Shown: positions 8,421 through 18,315, counted from the stretch's first letter. The stretch is DNA of 64,000 nt from Lachnospiraceae bacterium (GCA_910576335.1 CAJTIU010000007.1:1-64000), one strand, 5' to 3'. Program-made: numbers and translations. Notes: generated by a model not told the origin, from the sequence alone.

Positions 8421-8558
8421 TATTATATAAGGTAAGAATAAAATTTACAATGCCATTTAATGACATGTTTTGCTGCATGAAAAATCAATAAATGGCACAG
8501 AAGCCGCGAATCGCAATGCGACATCAATAATTTACCAGTTTGTATCAATGGAATACGG

Positions 8559-8586
8559 TTACAAAGCCAGAAGGCTGTTCTATAAT
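8559..8586 (+). promoter_or_regulatory. Probable promoter of the locus A binding-protein gene
   Basis: TTACAA at 8559-8564 and TATAAT at 8581-8586 are spaced by 16 bases, about 70 bases upstream of the start codon at 8656. The rest of the gap 8421-8655 is AT-rich with no other clear feature. Confidence 0.5.
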
Positions 8587-8655
8587 AATAACCATAAAAT
8601 ATGTTTGCAAGCATTTATTAAAAAATTTTTAAGAAATCAATGGAGGAAAAGAACT

Positions 8656-9933
8656 ATGAAGAAACGTTTAGTCAGTCTCCTGCTCATGGGGGCAATGGCA
8701 GTATCCCTGCTTGCCGGCTGCAGTAACAGCGGAGGATCCGGTGATTCAGGGAACTCGGGAGAGTCTGGTGAGGAACAGGTAACACTGCGGTGGATGCAGT
8801 TCCAGGTAGAGTATGCAGAGCAGGTCAAGAACATGGCAAAGGCATATGAGGAAGAGCATCCGAATGTAAAGATCGAGGTAGAAGTAATCGGCGACGACTA
8901 TTATGATATTTTGAAGACAAAGGCTTCTTCAGGGGATATGCCGGATGTATTCATGACAGCAGGATACAATGAGATCAATACATATAAGGAATACATTACA
9001 GGCCTGTCAGATCAGGAATTTGTAAACAACATTGCAGACAGTGCGAAGGAATGTGTATCTCTTGACGGAAAGGTAGTCGGCCTTCCGGTTCAGATGTCAG
9101 GAAACGGCATTGTATACAATAAGAAGATTTTTGATCAGTACAAACTGGAGATTCCGACCACAGTAAGCGAGCTGGAGAATGTATGTAAAGTCCTTAAAGA
9201 CAATGGCATCACTCCTTTTACGAACCAGTTTAAGGATGACTGGCTGTTAGGACAGTTCTTCAACTACGCATTCGCAAACACAGAGAATACGACAGAATAT
9301 ATTGAGAACCTGAAAGCAGGAAGCACAAAGATTGCAGATACACAGCAGATGAAAGATATCATGAACGTGCTTGACCTTATGCTGGAGTATGGACAGGATA
9401 AGCCGCTGGATGCAAGCTGGAATGAGGTGGCAGCTATGTTTGCACAGGGCAAGCAGGCCATGATCTTTGAAGGAATCTGGGCTTATGATACCATTGCACA
9501 GATTGCACCAGATATGGAGGTTGGTTTATTTGCTCTTCCGATCACAGATGATGCGGCAAATACAAAGATGGCAGCAGACGTTAACGGAACATGGCATGTA
9601 TCCAATACATCCAAGCACGCAGATGTCGCAAAGGATATCCTGAACTGGATTGTTACAAGCGATGCCGGAAGGAACTTCCTGCTGAAAGAGTGCCAGGTAA
9701 TTCCTGCGATGAAGGATATGCAGTTCGAGGGAAGCAATCCGTTATCTAAGGATGTGGCACAGTATATTTCAGAAAATAAGACAGGCCTCTGGTCCTGGCC
9801 GCTGTGGCCGGATGGATTCTACAACGAATCCGGAAAGAAGCTTCAGGAATATATCTCTGACGGAAGCGGAGACGTAGACGCTACATTACAGTCACTTGAT
9901 GACTTATGGGGAAAACTTGCGGGGACGAATTAA
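8656..9933 (+). CDS. CUT1 ABC transporter sugar-binding lipoprotein (locus A)
   Basis: A 425-residue extracellular solute-binding protein. The signal peptide MKKRLVSLLLMGAMAVSLLAGC ends in a lipobox (LAGC), followed by a Gly/Ser-rich linker. The mature part has the family-1 binding-protein layout, with MKDIMNVLDLMLEYG and FAQGKQAMIFEGIWA. The start is ATG 8656, since TGGAGGAAAAG is well placed and the signal peptide begins there; a longer open frame upstream is not used. It is followed by a hairpin and then the permease genes. The substrate is probably an oligosaccharide, not identified. Confidence 0.95.
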   Translation: MKKRLVSLLLMGAMAVSLLAGCSNSGGSGDSGNSGESGEEQVTLRWMQFQVEYAEQVKNMAKAYEEEHPNVKIEVEVIGDDYYDILKTKASSGDMPDVFMTAGYNEINTYKEYITGLSDQEFVNNIADSAKECVSLDGKVVGLPVQMSGNGIVYNKKIFDQYKLEIPTTVSELENVCKVLKDNGITPFTNQFKDDWLLGQFFNYAFANTENTTEYIENLKAGSTKIADTQQMKDIMNVLDLMLEYGQDKPLDASWNEVAAMFAQGKQAMIFEGIWAYDTIAQIAPDMEVGLFALPITDDAANTKMAADVNGTWHVSNTSKHADVAKDILNWIVTSDAGRNFLLKECQVIPAMKDMQFEGSNPLSKDVAQYISENKTGLWSWPLWPDGFYNESGKKLQEYISDGSGDVDATLQSLDDLWGKLAGTN

Positions 9934-9952
9934 CATCGTCATCGGGCGAGAA

Positions 9953-9982
9953 GAGCACTGCCTGTGACAGTGCTCCTTTTTT
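9953..9982 (+). terminator. Intrinsic terminator after the binding-protein gene
   Basis: GAGCACTG at 9953-9960 pairs with CAGTGCTC at 9968-9975, followed by C and six T residues. Its place between binding-protein and permease genes suggests partial termination that leaves the binding protein more abundant. Confidence 0.85.
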
Positions 9983-10042
9983 ACCCTTTTTATCCCCTTT
10001 TATGACCTTTTTATTACAGGTTTTAAAGAAAGGACCTTAAAG

Positions 10043-10924
10043 ATGAAGAAGAATAAGAAAGCCACTCTGGCTAAGGAGGTTGTAATCTTTGTCCTCCCCC
10101 TTCTGATCCTGTATTTTATATTTTTCATCCTTCCCTTTTTCATGGGTACCTATTACTCCCTGTTTAACTGGGATGGGATCAGCAAGACAAAAGAGTTTGT
10201 AGGGCTTAAGAATTACATCGAATTATTTACGGACGACCCGGATTATTTCAAATCCATGGTCTTCACCCTGAAATATGTGGTACTGAACGTACTGGCAACC
10301 AACATTCTGGCATTGGCGCTGGCGCTGATTGTGAACTCGAAGCTGAAATCATCAAAGTTCTTAAGAACATGCTTCTTCCTGCCAAATGTAATCAGTATGC
10401 TGGTAGTCGGATATATCTGGCGCTTCGTGTTTAACCAGGGATGTGCGGCCATCTATGATATGACTGGCTGGGAGTTTTTCAATACGAGCTGGCTTGGCGG
10501 AGGTAATGTAACGGTAGTTGCCATGGTGATTGTAGCAACATGGCAGAGCGTCGGATACATAATGATCATCTACCTGGCTGGACTTCAGATGGTAGATACA
10601 ACGCTGTTAGAGGCAGCGGCTATTGACGGGGCGACCTGGTTCCAGAGATTCCGGAATGTAACATTCCCGATGATCGTTCCATCAATCGGGGTAAACCTGT
10701 TCATGGTGCTGTCCCAGTCCTTCCGGTTGTTTGACGTCAACCTGTCACTGACAGGAGGAGGCCCCGGAAGAGAAACCATGGGTCTTGCACTTGATATCTA
10801 TACGGAAGGCTTCCAGAACAACCGTATGGGTTATGGCGCGGCAAAGGCCGTTGTCCTGTTTGTAATTGTGATTGTGATCGCAATCCTGCAGCTCAGGCTG
10901 ACGAATTCGAAGGAGGACGCATAG
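10043..10924 (+). CDS. CUT1 sugar ABC permease, MalF-like (locus A)
   Basis: A 293-residue inner-membrane permease with about six helices. It has the early LPLLILYFIFFILPFFMGTY helix, and the EAA cytoplasmic loop that docks the ATPase reads LLEAAAIDGATWFQRFRNVT. Near the C-terminus TGGGPGRETMG is the usual MalF-family signature. It is intact. The ATPase subunit is not encoded nearby, as is normal for systems using a shared MsmK-type ATPase. The next permease gene begins immediately after its stop codon but is broken. Confidence 0.95.
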   Translation: MKKNKKATLAKEVVIFVLPLLILYFIFFILPFFMGTYYSLFNWDGISKTKEFVGLKNYIELFTDDPDYFKSMVFTLKYVVLNVLATNILALALALIVNSKLKSSKFLRTCFFLPNVISMLVVGYIWRFVFNQGCAAIYDMTGWEFFNTSWLGGGNVTVVAMVIVATWQSVGYIMIIYLAGLQMVDTTLLEAAAIDGATWFQRFRNVTFPMIVPSIGVNLFMVLSQSFRLFDVNLSLTGGGPGRETMGLALDIYTEGFQNNRMGYGAAKAVVLFVIVIVIAILQLRLTNSKEDA

Positions 10925-11248
10925 ATGGGAAAAGCAAAAAAAGTCAGATGGACAATATATGAAATTGTTATGATTGTCCTTGCAATCATATTTATCTTCC
11001 CGGCATGGATCGTTCTGACGAACTCCTTCAAGCCTTTGGGAGATATCCTGGCAGATACCTTCGGTTTCCCGAAGGGACTGTTCCTTGATAATTTCAGCTA
11101 CGTGCTTGAAAATATGAATTATCCAAGGATTTTTCTGAATACCGTTACAATCTGCGTGTGCGCAATCGCGATTACGGTAGTACTGAGCGCTATGTGCGCA
11201 TACCGCCTGTCCCGGTGGAACAATAAGATCAGTAAGGTAATCCTTGGG
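10925..11248 (+). pseudogene. Truncated second permease (MalG-like) of locus A
   Basis: The first 108 or so residues read as a MalG-like permease (helix YEIVMIVLAIIFIFPAWIVL, then a second helix and SAMCAYRLSRWNNKISKVIL). A normal family member has about 275 residues, with an EAA loop and a C-terminal GAVKG-like end. Here the frame changes abruptly at about 11248 into an unrelated gene and stops after 22 foreign residues (11317). The EAA loop and the last helices are absent, so the protein should not work. An internal deletion joining two genes is the simplest cause. Confidence 0.9.
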
Positions 11249-12590
11249 AAGAATTCCAGAAACTTCTGTCCGAGACAGAAGGATTCCTCCGGATCACTTC
11301 CGATGCATTTGTACTGATCGAAGGAGAGGAGATTACCTTTGATGTAGAGACTCTGGACCGTTCAGAGGGGATCACAGTCTGTAGAAATGGAAAGAACATT
11401 CCTTACACAGAAGAAGGCAGAAAGCTTAAGATCCATGAGAAGCCCGGGGCAACAGGAGAGTATCGTTACGAGATCCGCCTTGGGAAGAGAGCAACAGAAG
11501 CCTCCTTTCTCGTCGTGCCAGAGCTTGTGTCCCTGACCAGAAGAAGGCTCCACTTTATAGCAGAACACCAGCAATGCCGCGACCAGAAGAGCCATCTCTA
11601 CGGCGCGTACCTGATCTACGATAATGAGGAAAAGCGCCAGTATTACGGACACCGCAATGACATTAACGGCGGAAGGGAGCGTGTGGGCATGGGAATCCTG
11701 TTCGCATATTATCTCCAGCACTGCCTGGATGCCAGGCTGCAGGAAAGCCTGGACCAGTATGCAGCATACGTCCTGCGTGAACTATATGACGAAGAGACAG
11801 GAGAAGTATTTAATGACGCCCCGCGCTGCAATGACTACACCCGGCTGTACAACGCCCCGTGGATCGGCCGTTTCTTCCTGGAAATGTATCTTCTTACCAA
11901 AGAACCGGCATATCTGGACCGGTACATGAAGTGCATCATCAGATTCTACCAGGAGGGAGGAAGCCATTTTTACGCGATTGCAGAGCCCATGTATGAATCT
12001 GTGAGAATATTCCAGAATGCAGGCCGCAGCAAAGACGCAGAGTGCCTCCTCACATATTACAGGGAGCACGGAGATTACATCGCATCCTGCGGAAAAAACT
12101 ACCCCTCCCATGAAGTAGCCTACGAACAGGGAATCGTGGCGCCTGCCGCCGGTTACATGGGCGAACTCTACCGCCTGACAGGAGAAGAAAAATACAGAAA
12201 AGCAGCCCTGGAGCAATACAAAATCCTGGACCTGTTCCAGGGAAACCAGCCAGATTACCACATGAACGAAGTAGCAATCCGCCACTGGGATGACTACTGG
12301 TTCGGAAAAAAACGACTCCTGGGAGACACATTCCCCCATTACTGGAGCGCACTAACCGGCCTCGCATTCCTCCATGCCAGAGAGGTAACAGGAGACGGAA
12401 CCTATACAAAAAAAGCAGAACGCTCCCTGCGCGGAGTACTAAGCCTGTTCCGGGAAGACGGAGGCGCATCCTGCGCCTATATCCCATGAGCGTTAATGGC
12501 AGAGAAGGATCATTCTACGACCCCTGGGCAAACGACCAGGACTGGGGGCTGTACTTCAACCTGAAAGAGTTGGGGACGGGGTATTTTTAA
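11249..12590 (+). pseudogene. Broken (alpha/alpha)-barrel protein, 5' truncated and frameshifted
   Basis: From about 11251 an open frame encodes a beta-rich segment (FLRITSDAFVLIEGEEITFD) and then a helical-repeat domain, with GGRERVGMGILFAYYLQHCL, YNAPWIGRFFLEMYLL and VAPAAGYMGELYRLTGEEKY, reminiscent of six-hairpin glycosidases. I do not recognise the exact family. The N-terminus is missing, replaced by the truncated permease. A one-base frameshift near 12480 produces an early stop (TGA 12487-12489), while the homologous reading continues in another frame as MSVNGREGSFYDPWANDQDW. The last codons (ELGTGYF and stop) come from the palindromic repeat. An uncharacterised carbohydrate-processing partner of locus A is likely its origin. 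Confidence 0.82.
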
Positions 12591-12609
12591 AAATACCCCG
12601 TCCCCAACT
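12568..12609. repeat. Palindromic GGGGACGGGG repeat, copy 2
   Basis: A perfect 42-bp palindrome: arms AGTTGGGGACGGGG and CCCCGTCCCCAACT around TATTTTTAAAAATA. It lies between the convergent pseudogene and the GH31 gene and gives the pseudogene its final LGTGYF and stop. Confidence 0.92.
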
Positions 12610-12613
12610 CATC

Positions 12614-14989
12614 TTACGCGGTAACAATCTCCGTTACTGCGCTTATCAGATCCGCGTCAGCCTCTATGGCTGACAGCTCACTAAGAAGCATGGCCGAGTC
12701 CTGGCTTTTCTGAACTGTCTTGTATATGATTTCCTTCGTATAAAAGGAGATCTCTGTCTGATCGAGGAATTGAAACACATCCTGTTCCACATTATTCTCT
12801 GCTATTTCAGCGTCCATGATATCTACTGACACCTCGGATACAACAGGCACCCGGCCTGCGTTACAGATCAGGGTGTGGGTTCTGGCATCATACTGCTGCT
12901 TCAGGACAGTGGAGCTGCCGTCTATGGATGCCGTTGCGCTGCAGGGGCCCACGCCGTGTATCTGTATTATATAATCTCTGGTTTCTTTTAGAAGCTCAGT
13001 ATTCCCCTTTGCGCCCTCGATTACAAACCGGGTATGCCCGCCCCAGGTGAAATGCATGTTTGTGAGGACACACTGCCCTTCCTGGTATTTTTGTGAAATA
13101 TTATCATCCTCATAAAGGGTGAATTTCCCGCAGGCTCCTGCAAATATATGGATACAGAGTTCTCCAGGATTGCTTCCGGCATCCTGTATCTCATGGGTCA
13201 TGGGGACAATTGCCCCGGCTTTTGCCAGCACCGGAATGGCCTCTATTCCCCGGTACATGGCGATCATACGTCCGCCCCGGTATTTTCTTCCGGTAAAGAA
13301 GTCAAAATAAATTCCTTCCGGCAGCCATACTTTTATCTTAGCTACATTCAGTCCCTGGATCCGGGGTGATGTGACCGGAGCCACTATAAGCTCACTTCCG
13401 AATTCATACTGGTTCCTCACATGGTAGGCTTCCTGGTTCATGGGATAATGGTAATACATCGGAAGAATAACAGGGATGCCCTCCTCATATGCGCGGTGGT
13501 TCATGGTATAGAGGTAAGGGATCAGCTGGTGGCGGAGCCTGAGGAATCTTCCCATCATTTCCCGGATTTCCGTTTTATACCGCCAGGGTTCCTTTCCGGT
13601 GAACTCGCTCTTACTGGAATGAAGGCGCAGAATGGGGGAGAATACGCCAAACTGCAGCCACCTTCCGGCCAGCTCGTCATCTTTTGTCCCCATCATGTGT
13701 CCGCCGATATCGTGGCTCCACAATCCGTAGCCGATATTGGAGGCTGCTGCGGTAAAATAGGGCTGGAAATCAAGGGAGTCCCAGGTAATAATCGTATCTC
13801 CCGAGAAGCCCACCGGATAACGGTGGCTTCCAGGCCCGGCATATCTGGAGAACGTCATGGGGCGTTTCCCATCCCTGGCATTATCCAGGTAATGGTAATG
13901 ATTCAGCACCCATAAGGGGTCTAAGCCCTTTACCTTAGAGAATCCTCCGGACTGCCAGTCAATCCACCAGAAGTCAACGCCGGTTTCCTCCATGGGGTGG
14001 AAAATGTGCTGGAAACAGGCCTCTAAAAACTTCGGATCTGCGGCGTCAAATATTACGGGCTGCTCATGTTCTGTATCCACACCCATAGCCTCTGCCATCT
14101 GGGGATAGACATCCTCATGCGCATGGATCCCGTCAGCAGGGTGGACATTTAAGGTTACATGCATGTTCTGCTCATGCAGCCAGCCAAGGAACTTTTCCGG
14201 TTCCGGAAACAGCTTCCGGTTCCAGCTGTATCCGGTCCAGCCGCTTCCGTATTTGGGGTCAATGTCTGTCAAGTGCCAGTCCATATCAATGACCGCTACG
14301 GAAAAAGGCAGGTTTTCAGCCGCAAAGCGTTCTACAAGTTCCCGGTAAGAGTCTGCAGAATATTCGTAAAACCGGCTCCACCAGTTTCCGAGAGCATAGC
14401 GGGGAATCATGGAGCTCCTTCCGCACAAGTGGTAAAAATCCTTCAGTGCATTGAGGTAGTCTCTTCCATAAGCCCAAAAATAAAGATCAATACAGTCATC
14501 CCTTCGCGGCTCAACAAAGCCATCCTCCAAAAGGACAAGAGATCTGCTGTCATCCAGTACAGAAAAACCGTTGATGCCGATGATGCCGTTCTCTAAGGGA
14601 ATCTCACCGTCCGCCTCATCCAGAGTCCGGGCAGTCCCTCCAAGACTTTTAAAATCCTCCCCGTAATGCCATATACTGCCATAAGGGCTGAAGTCGCCGG
14701 TCGCCTGTACGGACAGGCCGTTGGGGGTAAATTCCTTCTTATCATAGATCAGATGCAGCCGGTCAGTAAAGATCTCTAACAGATCTTCTTTCTCAACCAG
14801 TGAAAATGAAACCTCCGGGAAATTGCGGTTCCACACAGACTGGGTTGCACGGTCCTCAAAGGAACCATGAGGACTGTATTCCAGCCGCAGGAGCCTGTCT
14901 GTAAGAAGTGAAAACCTGTATTTTTCTCCCTGCACGATATTGTCCGGGTTTGTTTCGGGATGTACGGTTACCTGAAGTTCCTTTCTCAT
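12614..14989 (-). CDS. GH31 family alpha-glycosidase
   Basis: A 791-residue intracellular glycosidase of family GH31 (alpha-glucosidase or alpha-xylosidase group); no signal peptide is seen. An N-terminal beta-sandwich (about 1-195) precedes the barrel. The nucleophile motif is WWIDWQSGGF with Asp344, and the acid/base is Asp398 in FSGDTIITWDSL. Other family motifs are VIDMDWHLTD and GLWSHDIGGHMMG. C-terminal beta domains follow, including a DUF5110-like segment (FTLYEDDN). It is the last gene of locus B after the binding protein and permeases, so it probably cleaves the imported alpha-linked oligosaccharide. The substrate cannot be fixed from sequence alone. Confidence 0.93.
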   Translation of the reverse strand: MRKELQVTVHPETNPDNIVQGEKYRFSLLTDRLLRLEYSPHGSFEDRATQSVWNRNFPEVSFSLVEKEDLLEIFTDRLHLIYDKKEFTPNGLSVQATGDFSPYGSIWHYGEDFKSLGGTARTLDEADGEIPLENGIIGINGFSVLDDSRSLVLLEDGFVEPRRDDCIDLYFWAYGRDYLNALKDFYHLCGRSSMIPRYALGNWWSRFYEYSADSYRELVERFAAENLPFSVAVIDMDWHLTDIDPKYGSGWTGYSWNRKLFPEPEKFLGWLHEQNMHVTLNVHPADGIHAHEDVYPQMAEAMGVDTEHEQPVIFDAADPKFLEACFQHIFHPMEETGVDFWWIDWQSGGFSKVKGLDPLWVLNHYHYLDNARDGKRPMTFSRYAGPGSHRYPVGFSGDTIITWDSLDFQPYFTAAASNIGYGLWSHDIGGHMMGTKDDELAGRWLQFGVFSPILRLHSSKSEFTGKEPWRYKTEIREMMGRFLRLRHQLIPYLYTMNHRAYEEGIPVILPMYYHYPMNQEAYHVRNQYEFGSELIVAPVTSPRIQGLNVAKIKVWLPEGIYFDFFTGRKYRGGRMIAMYRGIEAIPVLAKAGAIVPMTHEIQDAGSNPGELCIHIFAGACGKFTLYEDDNISQKYQEGQCVLTNMHFTWGGHTRFVIEGAKGNTELLKETRDYIIQIHGVGPCSATASIDGSSTVLKQQYDARTHTLICNAGRVPVVSEVSVDIMDAEIAENNVEQDVFQFLDQTEISFYTKEIIYKTVQKSQDSAMLLSELSAIEADADLISAVTEIVTA

Positions 14990-15153
14990 TCTTTATGTCC
15001 TCCTTATTTCGTACTTGATTTGTTGCTATTCACGATGCCACGCACTCTGCTGCACATCATAAAAGATCGAAAGACTATTTTCCAGCCATCTGCTTTTCCT
15101 GCTGCTGAGCCAGTAAAGCGGTGGTTTCCGGCATCCAGCCCTTCGCTGACATT

Positions 15154-15975
15154 TTATCCCTTGACGGCTCCGGCAGCAACTCCGGCAATGAACCGTTTCT
15201 GGAAGATCACGTAAACGATAATAACCGGAAGGATAGAGATGGCAGTTGCCGCGAATAATCCGCCGTAATCCGTGGAATACCGTCCGTTAAACAGGGTAAG
15301 CCCTACTGCCAGCAGTTGCTTGTTTTCACTGTCCATCATCAGGTATGGCCACAGGTAATCCTCCCATACCCACAAAAACTGGAAGATTGCGATTGCGGAA
15401 ATTCCGTTTTTACAGAGTGGGAACACCAGCTGGTGGAAAATCTGGAATTCATTTGCGCCGTCCAGGCGCGCTGCCTCAATCAGTTCGTCCGGGATCCCTT
15501 CCATGTTCTGCTTCATCATAAAAATGCCGAAGCCGCTGAACATAACCGGAAGAATCAGGGACAGATAGCTGTCCAGAAGCCCTGCCTTTACAAACATGGT
15601 GTACCGCGGAATAATGGTTACGGACCAGGGAACCATCATGGTCATCATGACAATTCCGAAGATCAGGTTTTTCCCTTTGAATTGATATTTGCCAAGGACA
15701 TATCCGCAGATGCAGCTTGTGTACACTACAATCACTGTAACAAGAACTGCTATGAGAATACTGTTGGCAAAGTACCGGAGAAAATCAAAATTACTCTGCA
15801 GGTTCAGGTAGTTGTCAAGAGTAGGCGCCAGAGGAATCAGACTCTGTTCCAGAGATTCGATTTCACCGTTTGTCTTAAAAGAGGAGAGGACCATCCATAC
15901 AAAGGGAAGCACTGTCACAACTCCGGCAAGACAAAGAACAATAAATAATGTAGTCTTTAATACTTTCTGTTTCAT
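15154..15975 (-). CDS. CUT1 sugar ABC permease, MalG-like (locus B)
   Basis: A 273-residue membrane protein with about six helices. The EAA loop reads LIEAARLDGANEFQIFHQLV, and the C-terminus ends GVAAGAVKG, as expected for intact MalG-type permeases. It starts 13 bases after the stop of the MalF-like gene and is followed by the GH31 gene after a gap of about 165 bases. It should pair with the product of 15989-16867 and an unlinked ATPase. Confidence 0.95.
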   Translation of the reverse strand: MKQKVLKTTLFIVLCLAGVVTVLPFVWMVLSSFKTNGEIESLEQSLIPLAPTLDNYLNLQSNFDFLRYFANSILIAVLVTVIVVYTSCICGYVLGKYQFKGKNLIFGIVMMTMMVPWSVTIIPRYTMFVKAGLLDSYLSLILPVMFSGFGIFMMKQNMEGIPDELIEAARLDGANEFQIFHQLVFPLCKNGISAIAIFQFLWVWEDYLWPYLMMDSENKQLLAVGLTLFNGRYSTDYGGLFAATAISILPVIIVYVIFQKRFIAGVAAGAVKG

Positions 15976-15988
15976 GATATTTTTCCTC

Positions 15989-16867
15989 CTATTCGTCCTT
16001 ATTTCCAGTTACCTTAAAGGAAATGACCGTAAATGCCGCAGTCAGTACAAGGATAAACAACGAGATTGCGGAAGCATATCCGAAGTTATACTGCTTAAAG
16101 GCCTGGTCATATACAAGATAAGAGCTTAAGTAGGTAGAGGTTCCCGGTCCTCCCTTGGTCATAACCAGTACCGGCACATAAGCCTGCAGATAGGAAATAA
16201 TTGAGGTTACGACAACAAACAGCATGGTAGGTTTAAGAAGGGGCAGCGTGATGTAGCGGAAGGTCTGCCATGCATCCGCTCCGTCCAGGCTTGCCGACTC
16301 GTAGCAGTCTGCCGGAAGGGAAAGCAGTCCTGACAGAAACAGGATTACAGCATATCCAAAATCTTTCCATACCGTCATAAGCATCAGCGCCGGAAGTGCA
16401 AATTTGCTGTCAAACAGCCAGTTAATATCCAGCCCGAATATCTTATCAATCAGTCCGAACTGTGGGTTATACATGATTTTCCACACATAGGCCACGGCTA
16501 CCAGAGGCGTTACAGTAGGCATGTAAAATACGGTCCGGAAAAAGGTCTTAAAGCGTGTCATCTTAGAATTCAGCGCATAGGCAACTGCCAGTCCGATGGT
16601 GACGCGGAAGAATACGACAAATACACAAAAGATGACGGTATTTAACATGGACTGCCAGAAGGTGGGATAGGAGAACATGCGCACATAGTTTTCGATTCCA
16701 ATCCAGTTATATGTTTCATTCAGCGGATTCCACTGGTGGAAGCTTCCGGCGATGACCATAATGACCGGTATAATCAGGAAAACTGCCATATATACCACCA
16801 GGATTCCCATAACGATATTCCGCATCCAGACTTCGCTCTTACTTTGAAGGGGTCTTCTCTTAAACAT
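15989..16867 (-). CDS. CUT1 sugar ABC permease, MalF-like (locus B)
   Basis: A 292-residue permease. The start chosen is the ATG at 16867 (MFKRRPLQ), because GGAGGAAAAAGGA lies directly upstream and the longer frame would overlap the binding-protein gene. Helices include IVMGILVVYMAVFLIIPVIM, the EAA loop is CYESASLDGADAWQTFRYIT, and TKGGPGTSTYLSSYLVYDQ is the usual late motif. It lies 13 bases after the binding-protein gene in the LacI-controlled operon. Confidence 0.95.
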   Translation of the reverse strand: MFKRRPLQSKSEVWMRNIVMGILVVYMAVFLIIPVIMVIAGSFHQWNPLNETYNWIGIENYVRMFSYPTFWQSMLNTVIFCVFVVFFRVTIGLAVAYALNSKMTRFKTFFRTVFYMPTVTPLVAVAYVWKIMYNPQFGLIDKIFGLDINWLFDSKFALPALMLMTVWKDFGYAVILFLSGLLSLPADCYESASLDGADAWQTFRYITLPLLKPTMLFVVVTSIISYLQAYVPVLVMTKGGPGTSTYLSSYLVYDQAFKQYNFGYASAISLFILVLTAAFTVISFKVTGNKDE

Positions 16868-16880
16868 TCCTTTTTCCTCC

Positions 16881-18266
16881 CTATTTCTCATAATACTGGT
16901 ACAGATTTTCACTTGCAGTAAAATCGGTGTTGGCAAGGTCTACATCAATGATGCCTGCCGCATTCTTAAGCGCCTTGTCAGGAGCTTTTCCGTTGTAGAG
17001 AATGTCCTCGCCTGCGATCTTCATATTATTCTCCAGTGTGGAAGGCATTGCTCCCGGCCAGATATAGCGGTCAATATGAGGCCCTACAGTCCTGACAATC
17101 GGGGTATCCTTAAGTTCCTCTGATTCCATCAGCGCTTCCTTGGCAGGAATCAGGCCGCCCTCCCGGCTCAGCATAATCTGAATCTCATCATTTGCAAAAA
17201 AGAATCTCATGAAATCCTGTCCCACTTCCTTCTGCGCCGCGGATGCATTCTTATTAATACCAGGGGTCGCCTCGCCGTTATAACGGTAGTAGGCGTAAGG
17301 TGTGTCATGTTCCGGTGTGGGAATCTCGAAGGTGCCGTATTCGAGATCAGGGTAATTGGTCTTTAAGTTATTTACGAAAAAGCCCCATACAAATACCATA
17401 GCGCTCTGCTCCTGATAAAAGCTCTGCTCACAGTCCGTTCCAAAGTCCTTATCGCCTACGTGGTATTTCTCAAACAAGTCTGTCAGCAGGGATACCGCCT
17501 TCTTCATCCCAACGCCGTCCACCTGTGAAACCCGGCCGTCCTCTGAAAACATATTTTCTCCGAACTGGTAATTCAGCCCCAGGGCAATTGCGTGGAAATA
17601 ATTGTTGTAATTAAAGCCTGCCCGTGTCATTTTCCCGTCTTCATCGAATTTTGTAAGCTTTTTGGCTATTTCTATGAATTCCTCCCAGGTAACCGGAATG
17701 TCCTCTTCTGTAAGCCCTGCCTCTTTCCAGAGCTTTTTGTTGTAATATACCATGCCGGTAGACATTCCATAATCCGCGTAGTAGATCTTCCCGTCTTTGA
17801 CATGGGACGCTGCTGACGGATAATCTGCAATAAATTCTTTTGTATCAATGTCATAGGGCTCTATGTAATTCATCAGCAGATTTTCATAGCTGTTATGAAT
17901 ATTAAAGAGGGTGGGGCCCTCCTCGCCCTTCTGCAGGGAGAGGGGCAGCTTAGTAAAGTAACCGTCCCAGGGGTTGTTGATGATGTTAATGGCCACATTC
18001 GGGTGAATCTCTTCATACGCATCAGCGATACTGCGGAACATCTCTTCAGACGCCCAGACCCACCAGTCAATGGTAATGGGGTTCCCGTCATTTACTAAAT
18101 GGTTCGGATCATAGGTGATCTGGTCTCCCATGACAGGAAGCCCTTTGTCAGCTTCCGTGTCCTTTGTTCCTGTTTCTTTTCCGGCATTGTTATCGCCGCT
18201 GCCTGCACATGCTGTCAGGGAGCAGGTCAGAATGACGATCATGCACAGCGATAATAATCTTTTCAT
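16881..18266 (-). CDS. CUT1 ABC transporter sugar-binding lipoprotein (locus B)
   Basis: A 461-residue binding protein. The signal peptide begins MKRLLSLCMIVILTCSLTAC with lipobox LTAC, followed by a short low-complexity linker. The mature region contains EEIHPNVAINIINNPWDGYF and MSTGMVYYNKKLWKEAGLT, typical of family-1 binding proteins. The start ATG 18266 follows GGAGGTG. It is the first gene of locus B. Its promoter carries a perfect LacI-type operator, so expression is probably induced by the transported sugar or a derivative. Confidence 0.95.
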   Translation of the reverse strand: MKRLLSLCMIVILTCSLTACAGSGDNNAGKETGTKDTEADKGLPVMGDQITYDPNHLVNDGNPITIDWWVWASEEMFRSIADAYEEIHPNVAINIINNPWDGYFTKLPLSLQKGEEGPTLFNIHNSYENLLMNYIEPYDIDTKEFIADYPSAASHVKDGKIYYADYGMSTGMVYYNKKLWKEAGLTEEDIPVTWEEFIEIAKKLTKFDEDGKMTRAGFNYNNYFHAIALGLNYQFGENMFSEDGRVSQVDGVGMKKAVSLLTDLFEKYHVGDKDFGTDCEQSFYQEQSAMVFVWGFFVNNLKTNYPDLEYGTFEIPTPEHDTPYAYYRYNGEATPGINKNASAAQKEVGQDFMRFFFANDEIQIMLSREGGLIPAKEALMESEELKDTPIVRTVGPHIDRYIWPGAMPSTLENNMKIAGEDILYNGKAPDKALKNAAGIIDVDLANTDFTASENLYQYYEK

Positions 18267-18299
18267 AAAGCACCTCCATGAGCTTTTTGTCAATCAGTT

Positions 18300-18315
18300 A
18301 CGTTAGCGCTAACGT
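18300..18315. promoter_or_regulatory. LacI-family operator for the locus B transport operon
   Basis: ACGTTAGCGCTAACGT is a perfect 16-bp palindrome with the central CG typical of LacI/GalR operators. It lies just downstream of the leftward -10 box, so bound repressor would block the transport operon. Confidence 0.85.

Noticed and set aside
15316-15948. Long plus-strand open frame opposite the locus B permease gene
   Set aside because: It is antisense to a clear MalG-like permease and its translation resembles no protein; similar antisense frames occur opposite GH31 and kinase genes.
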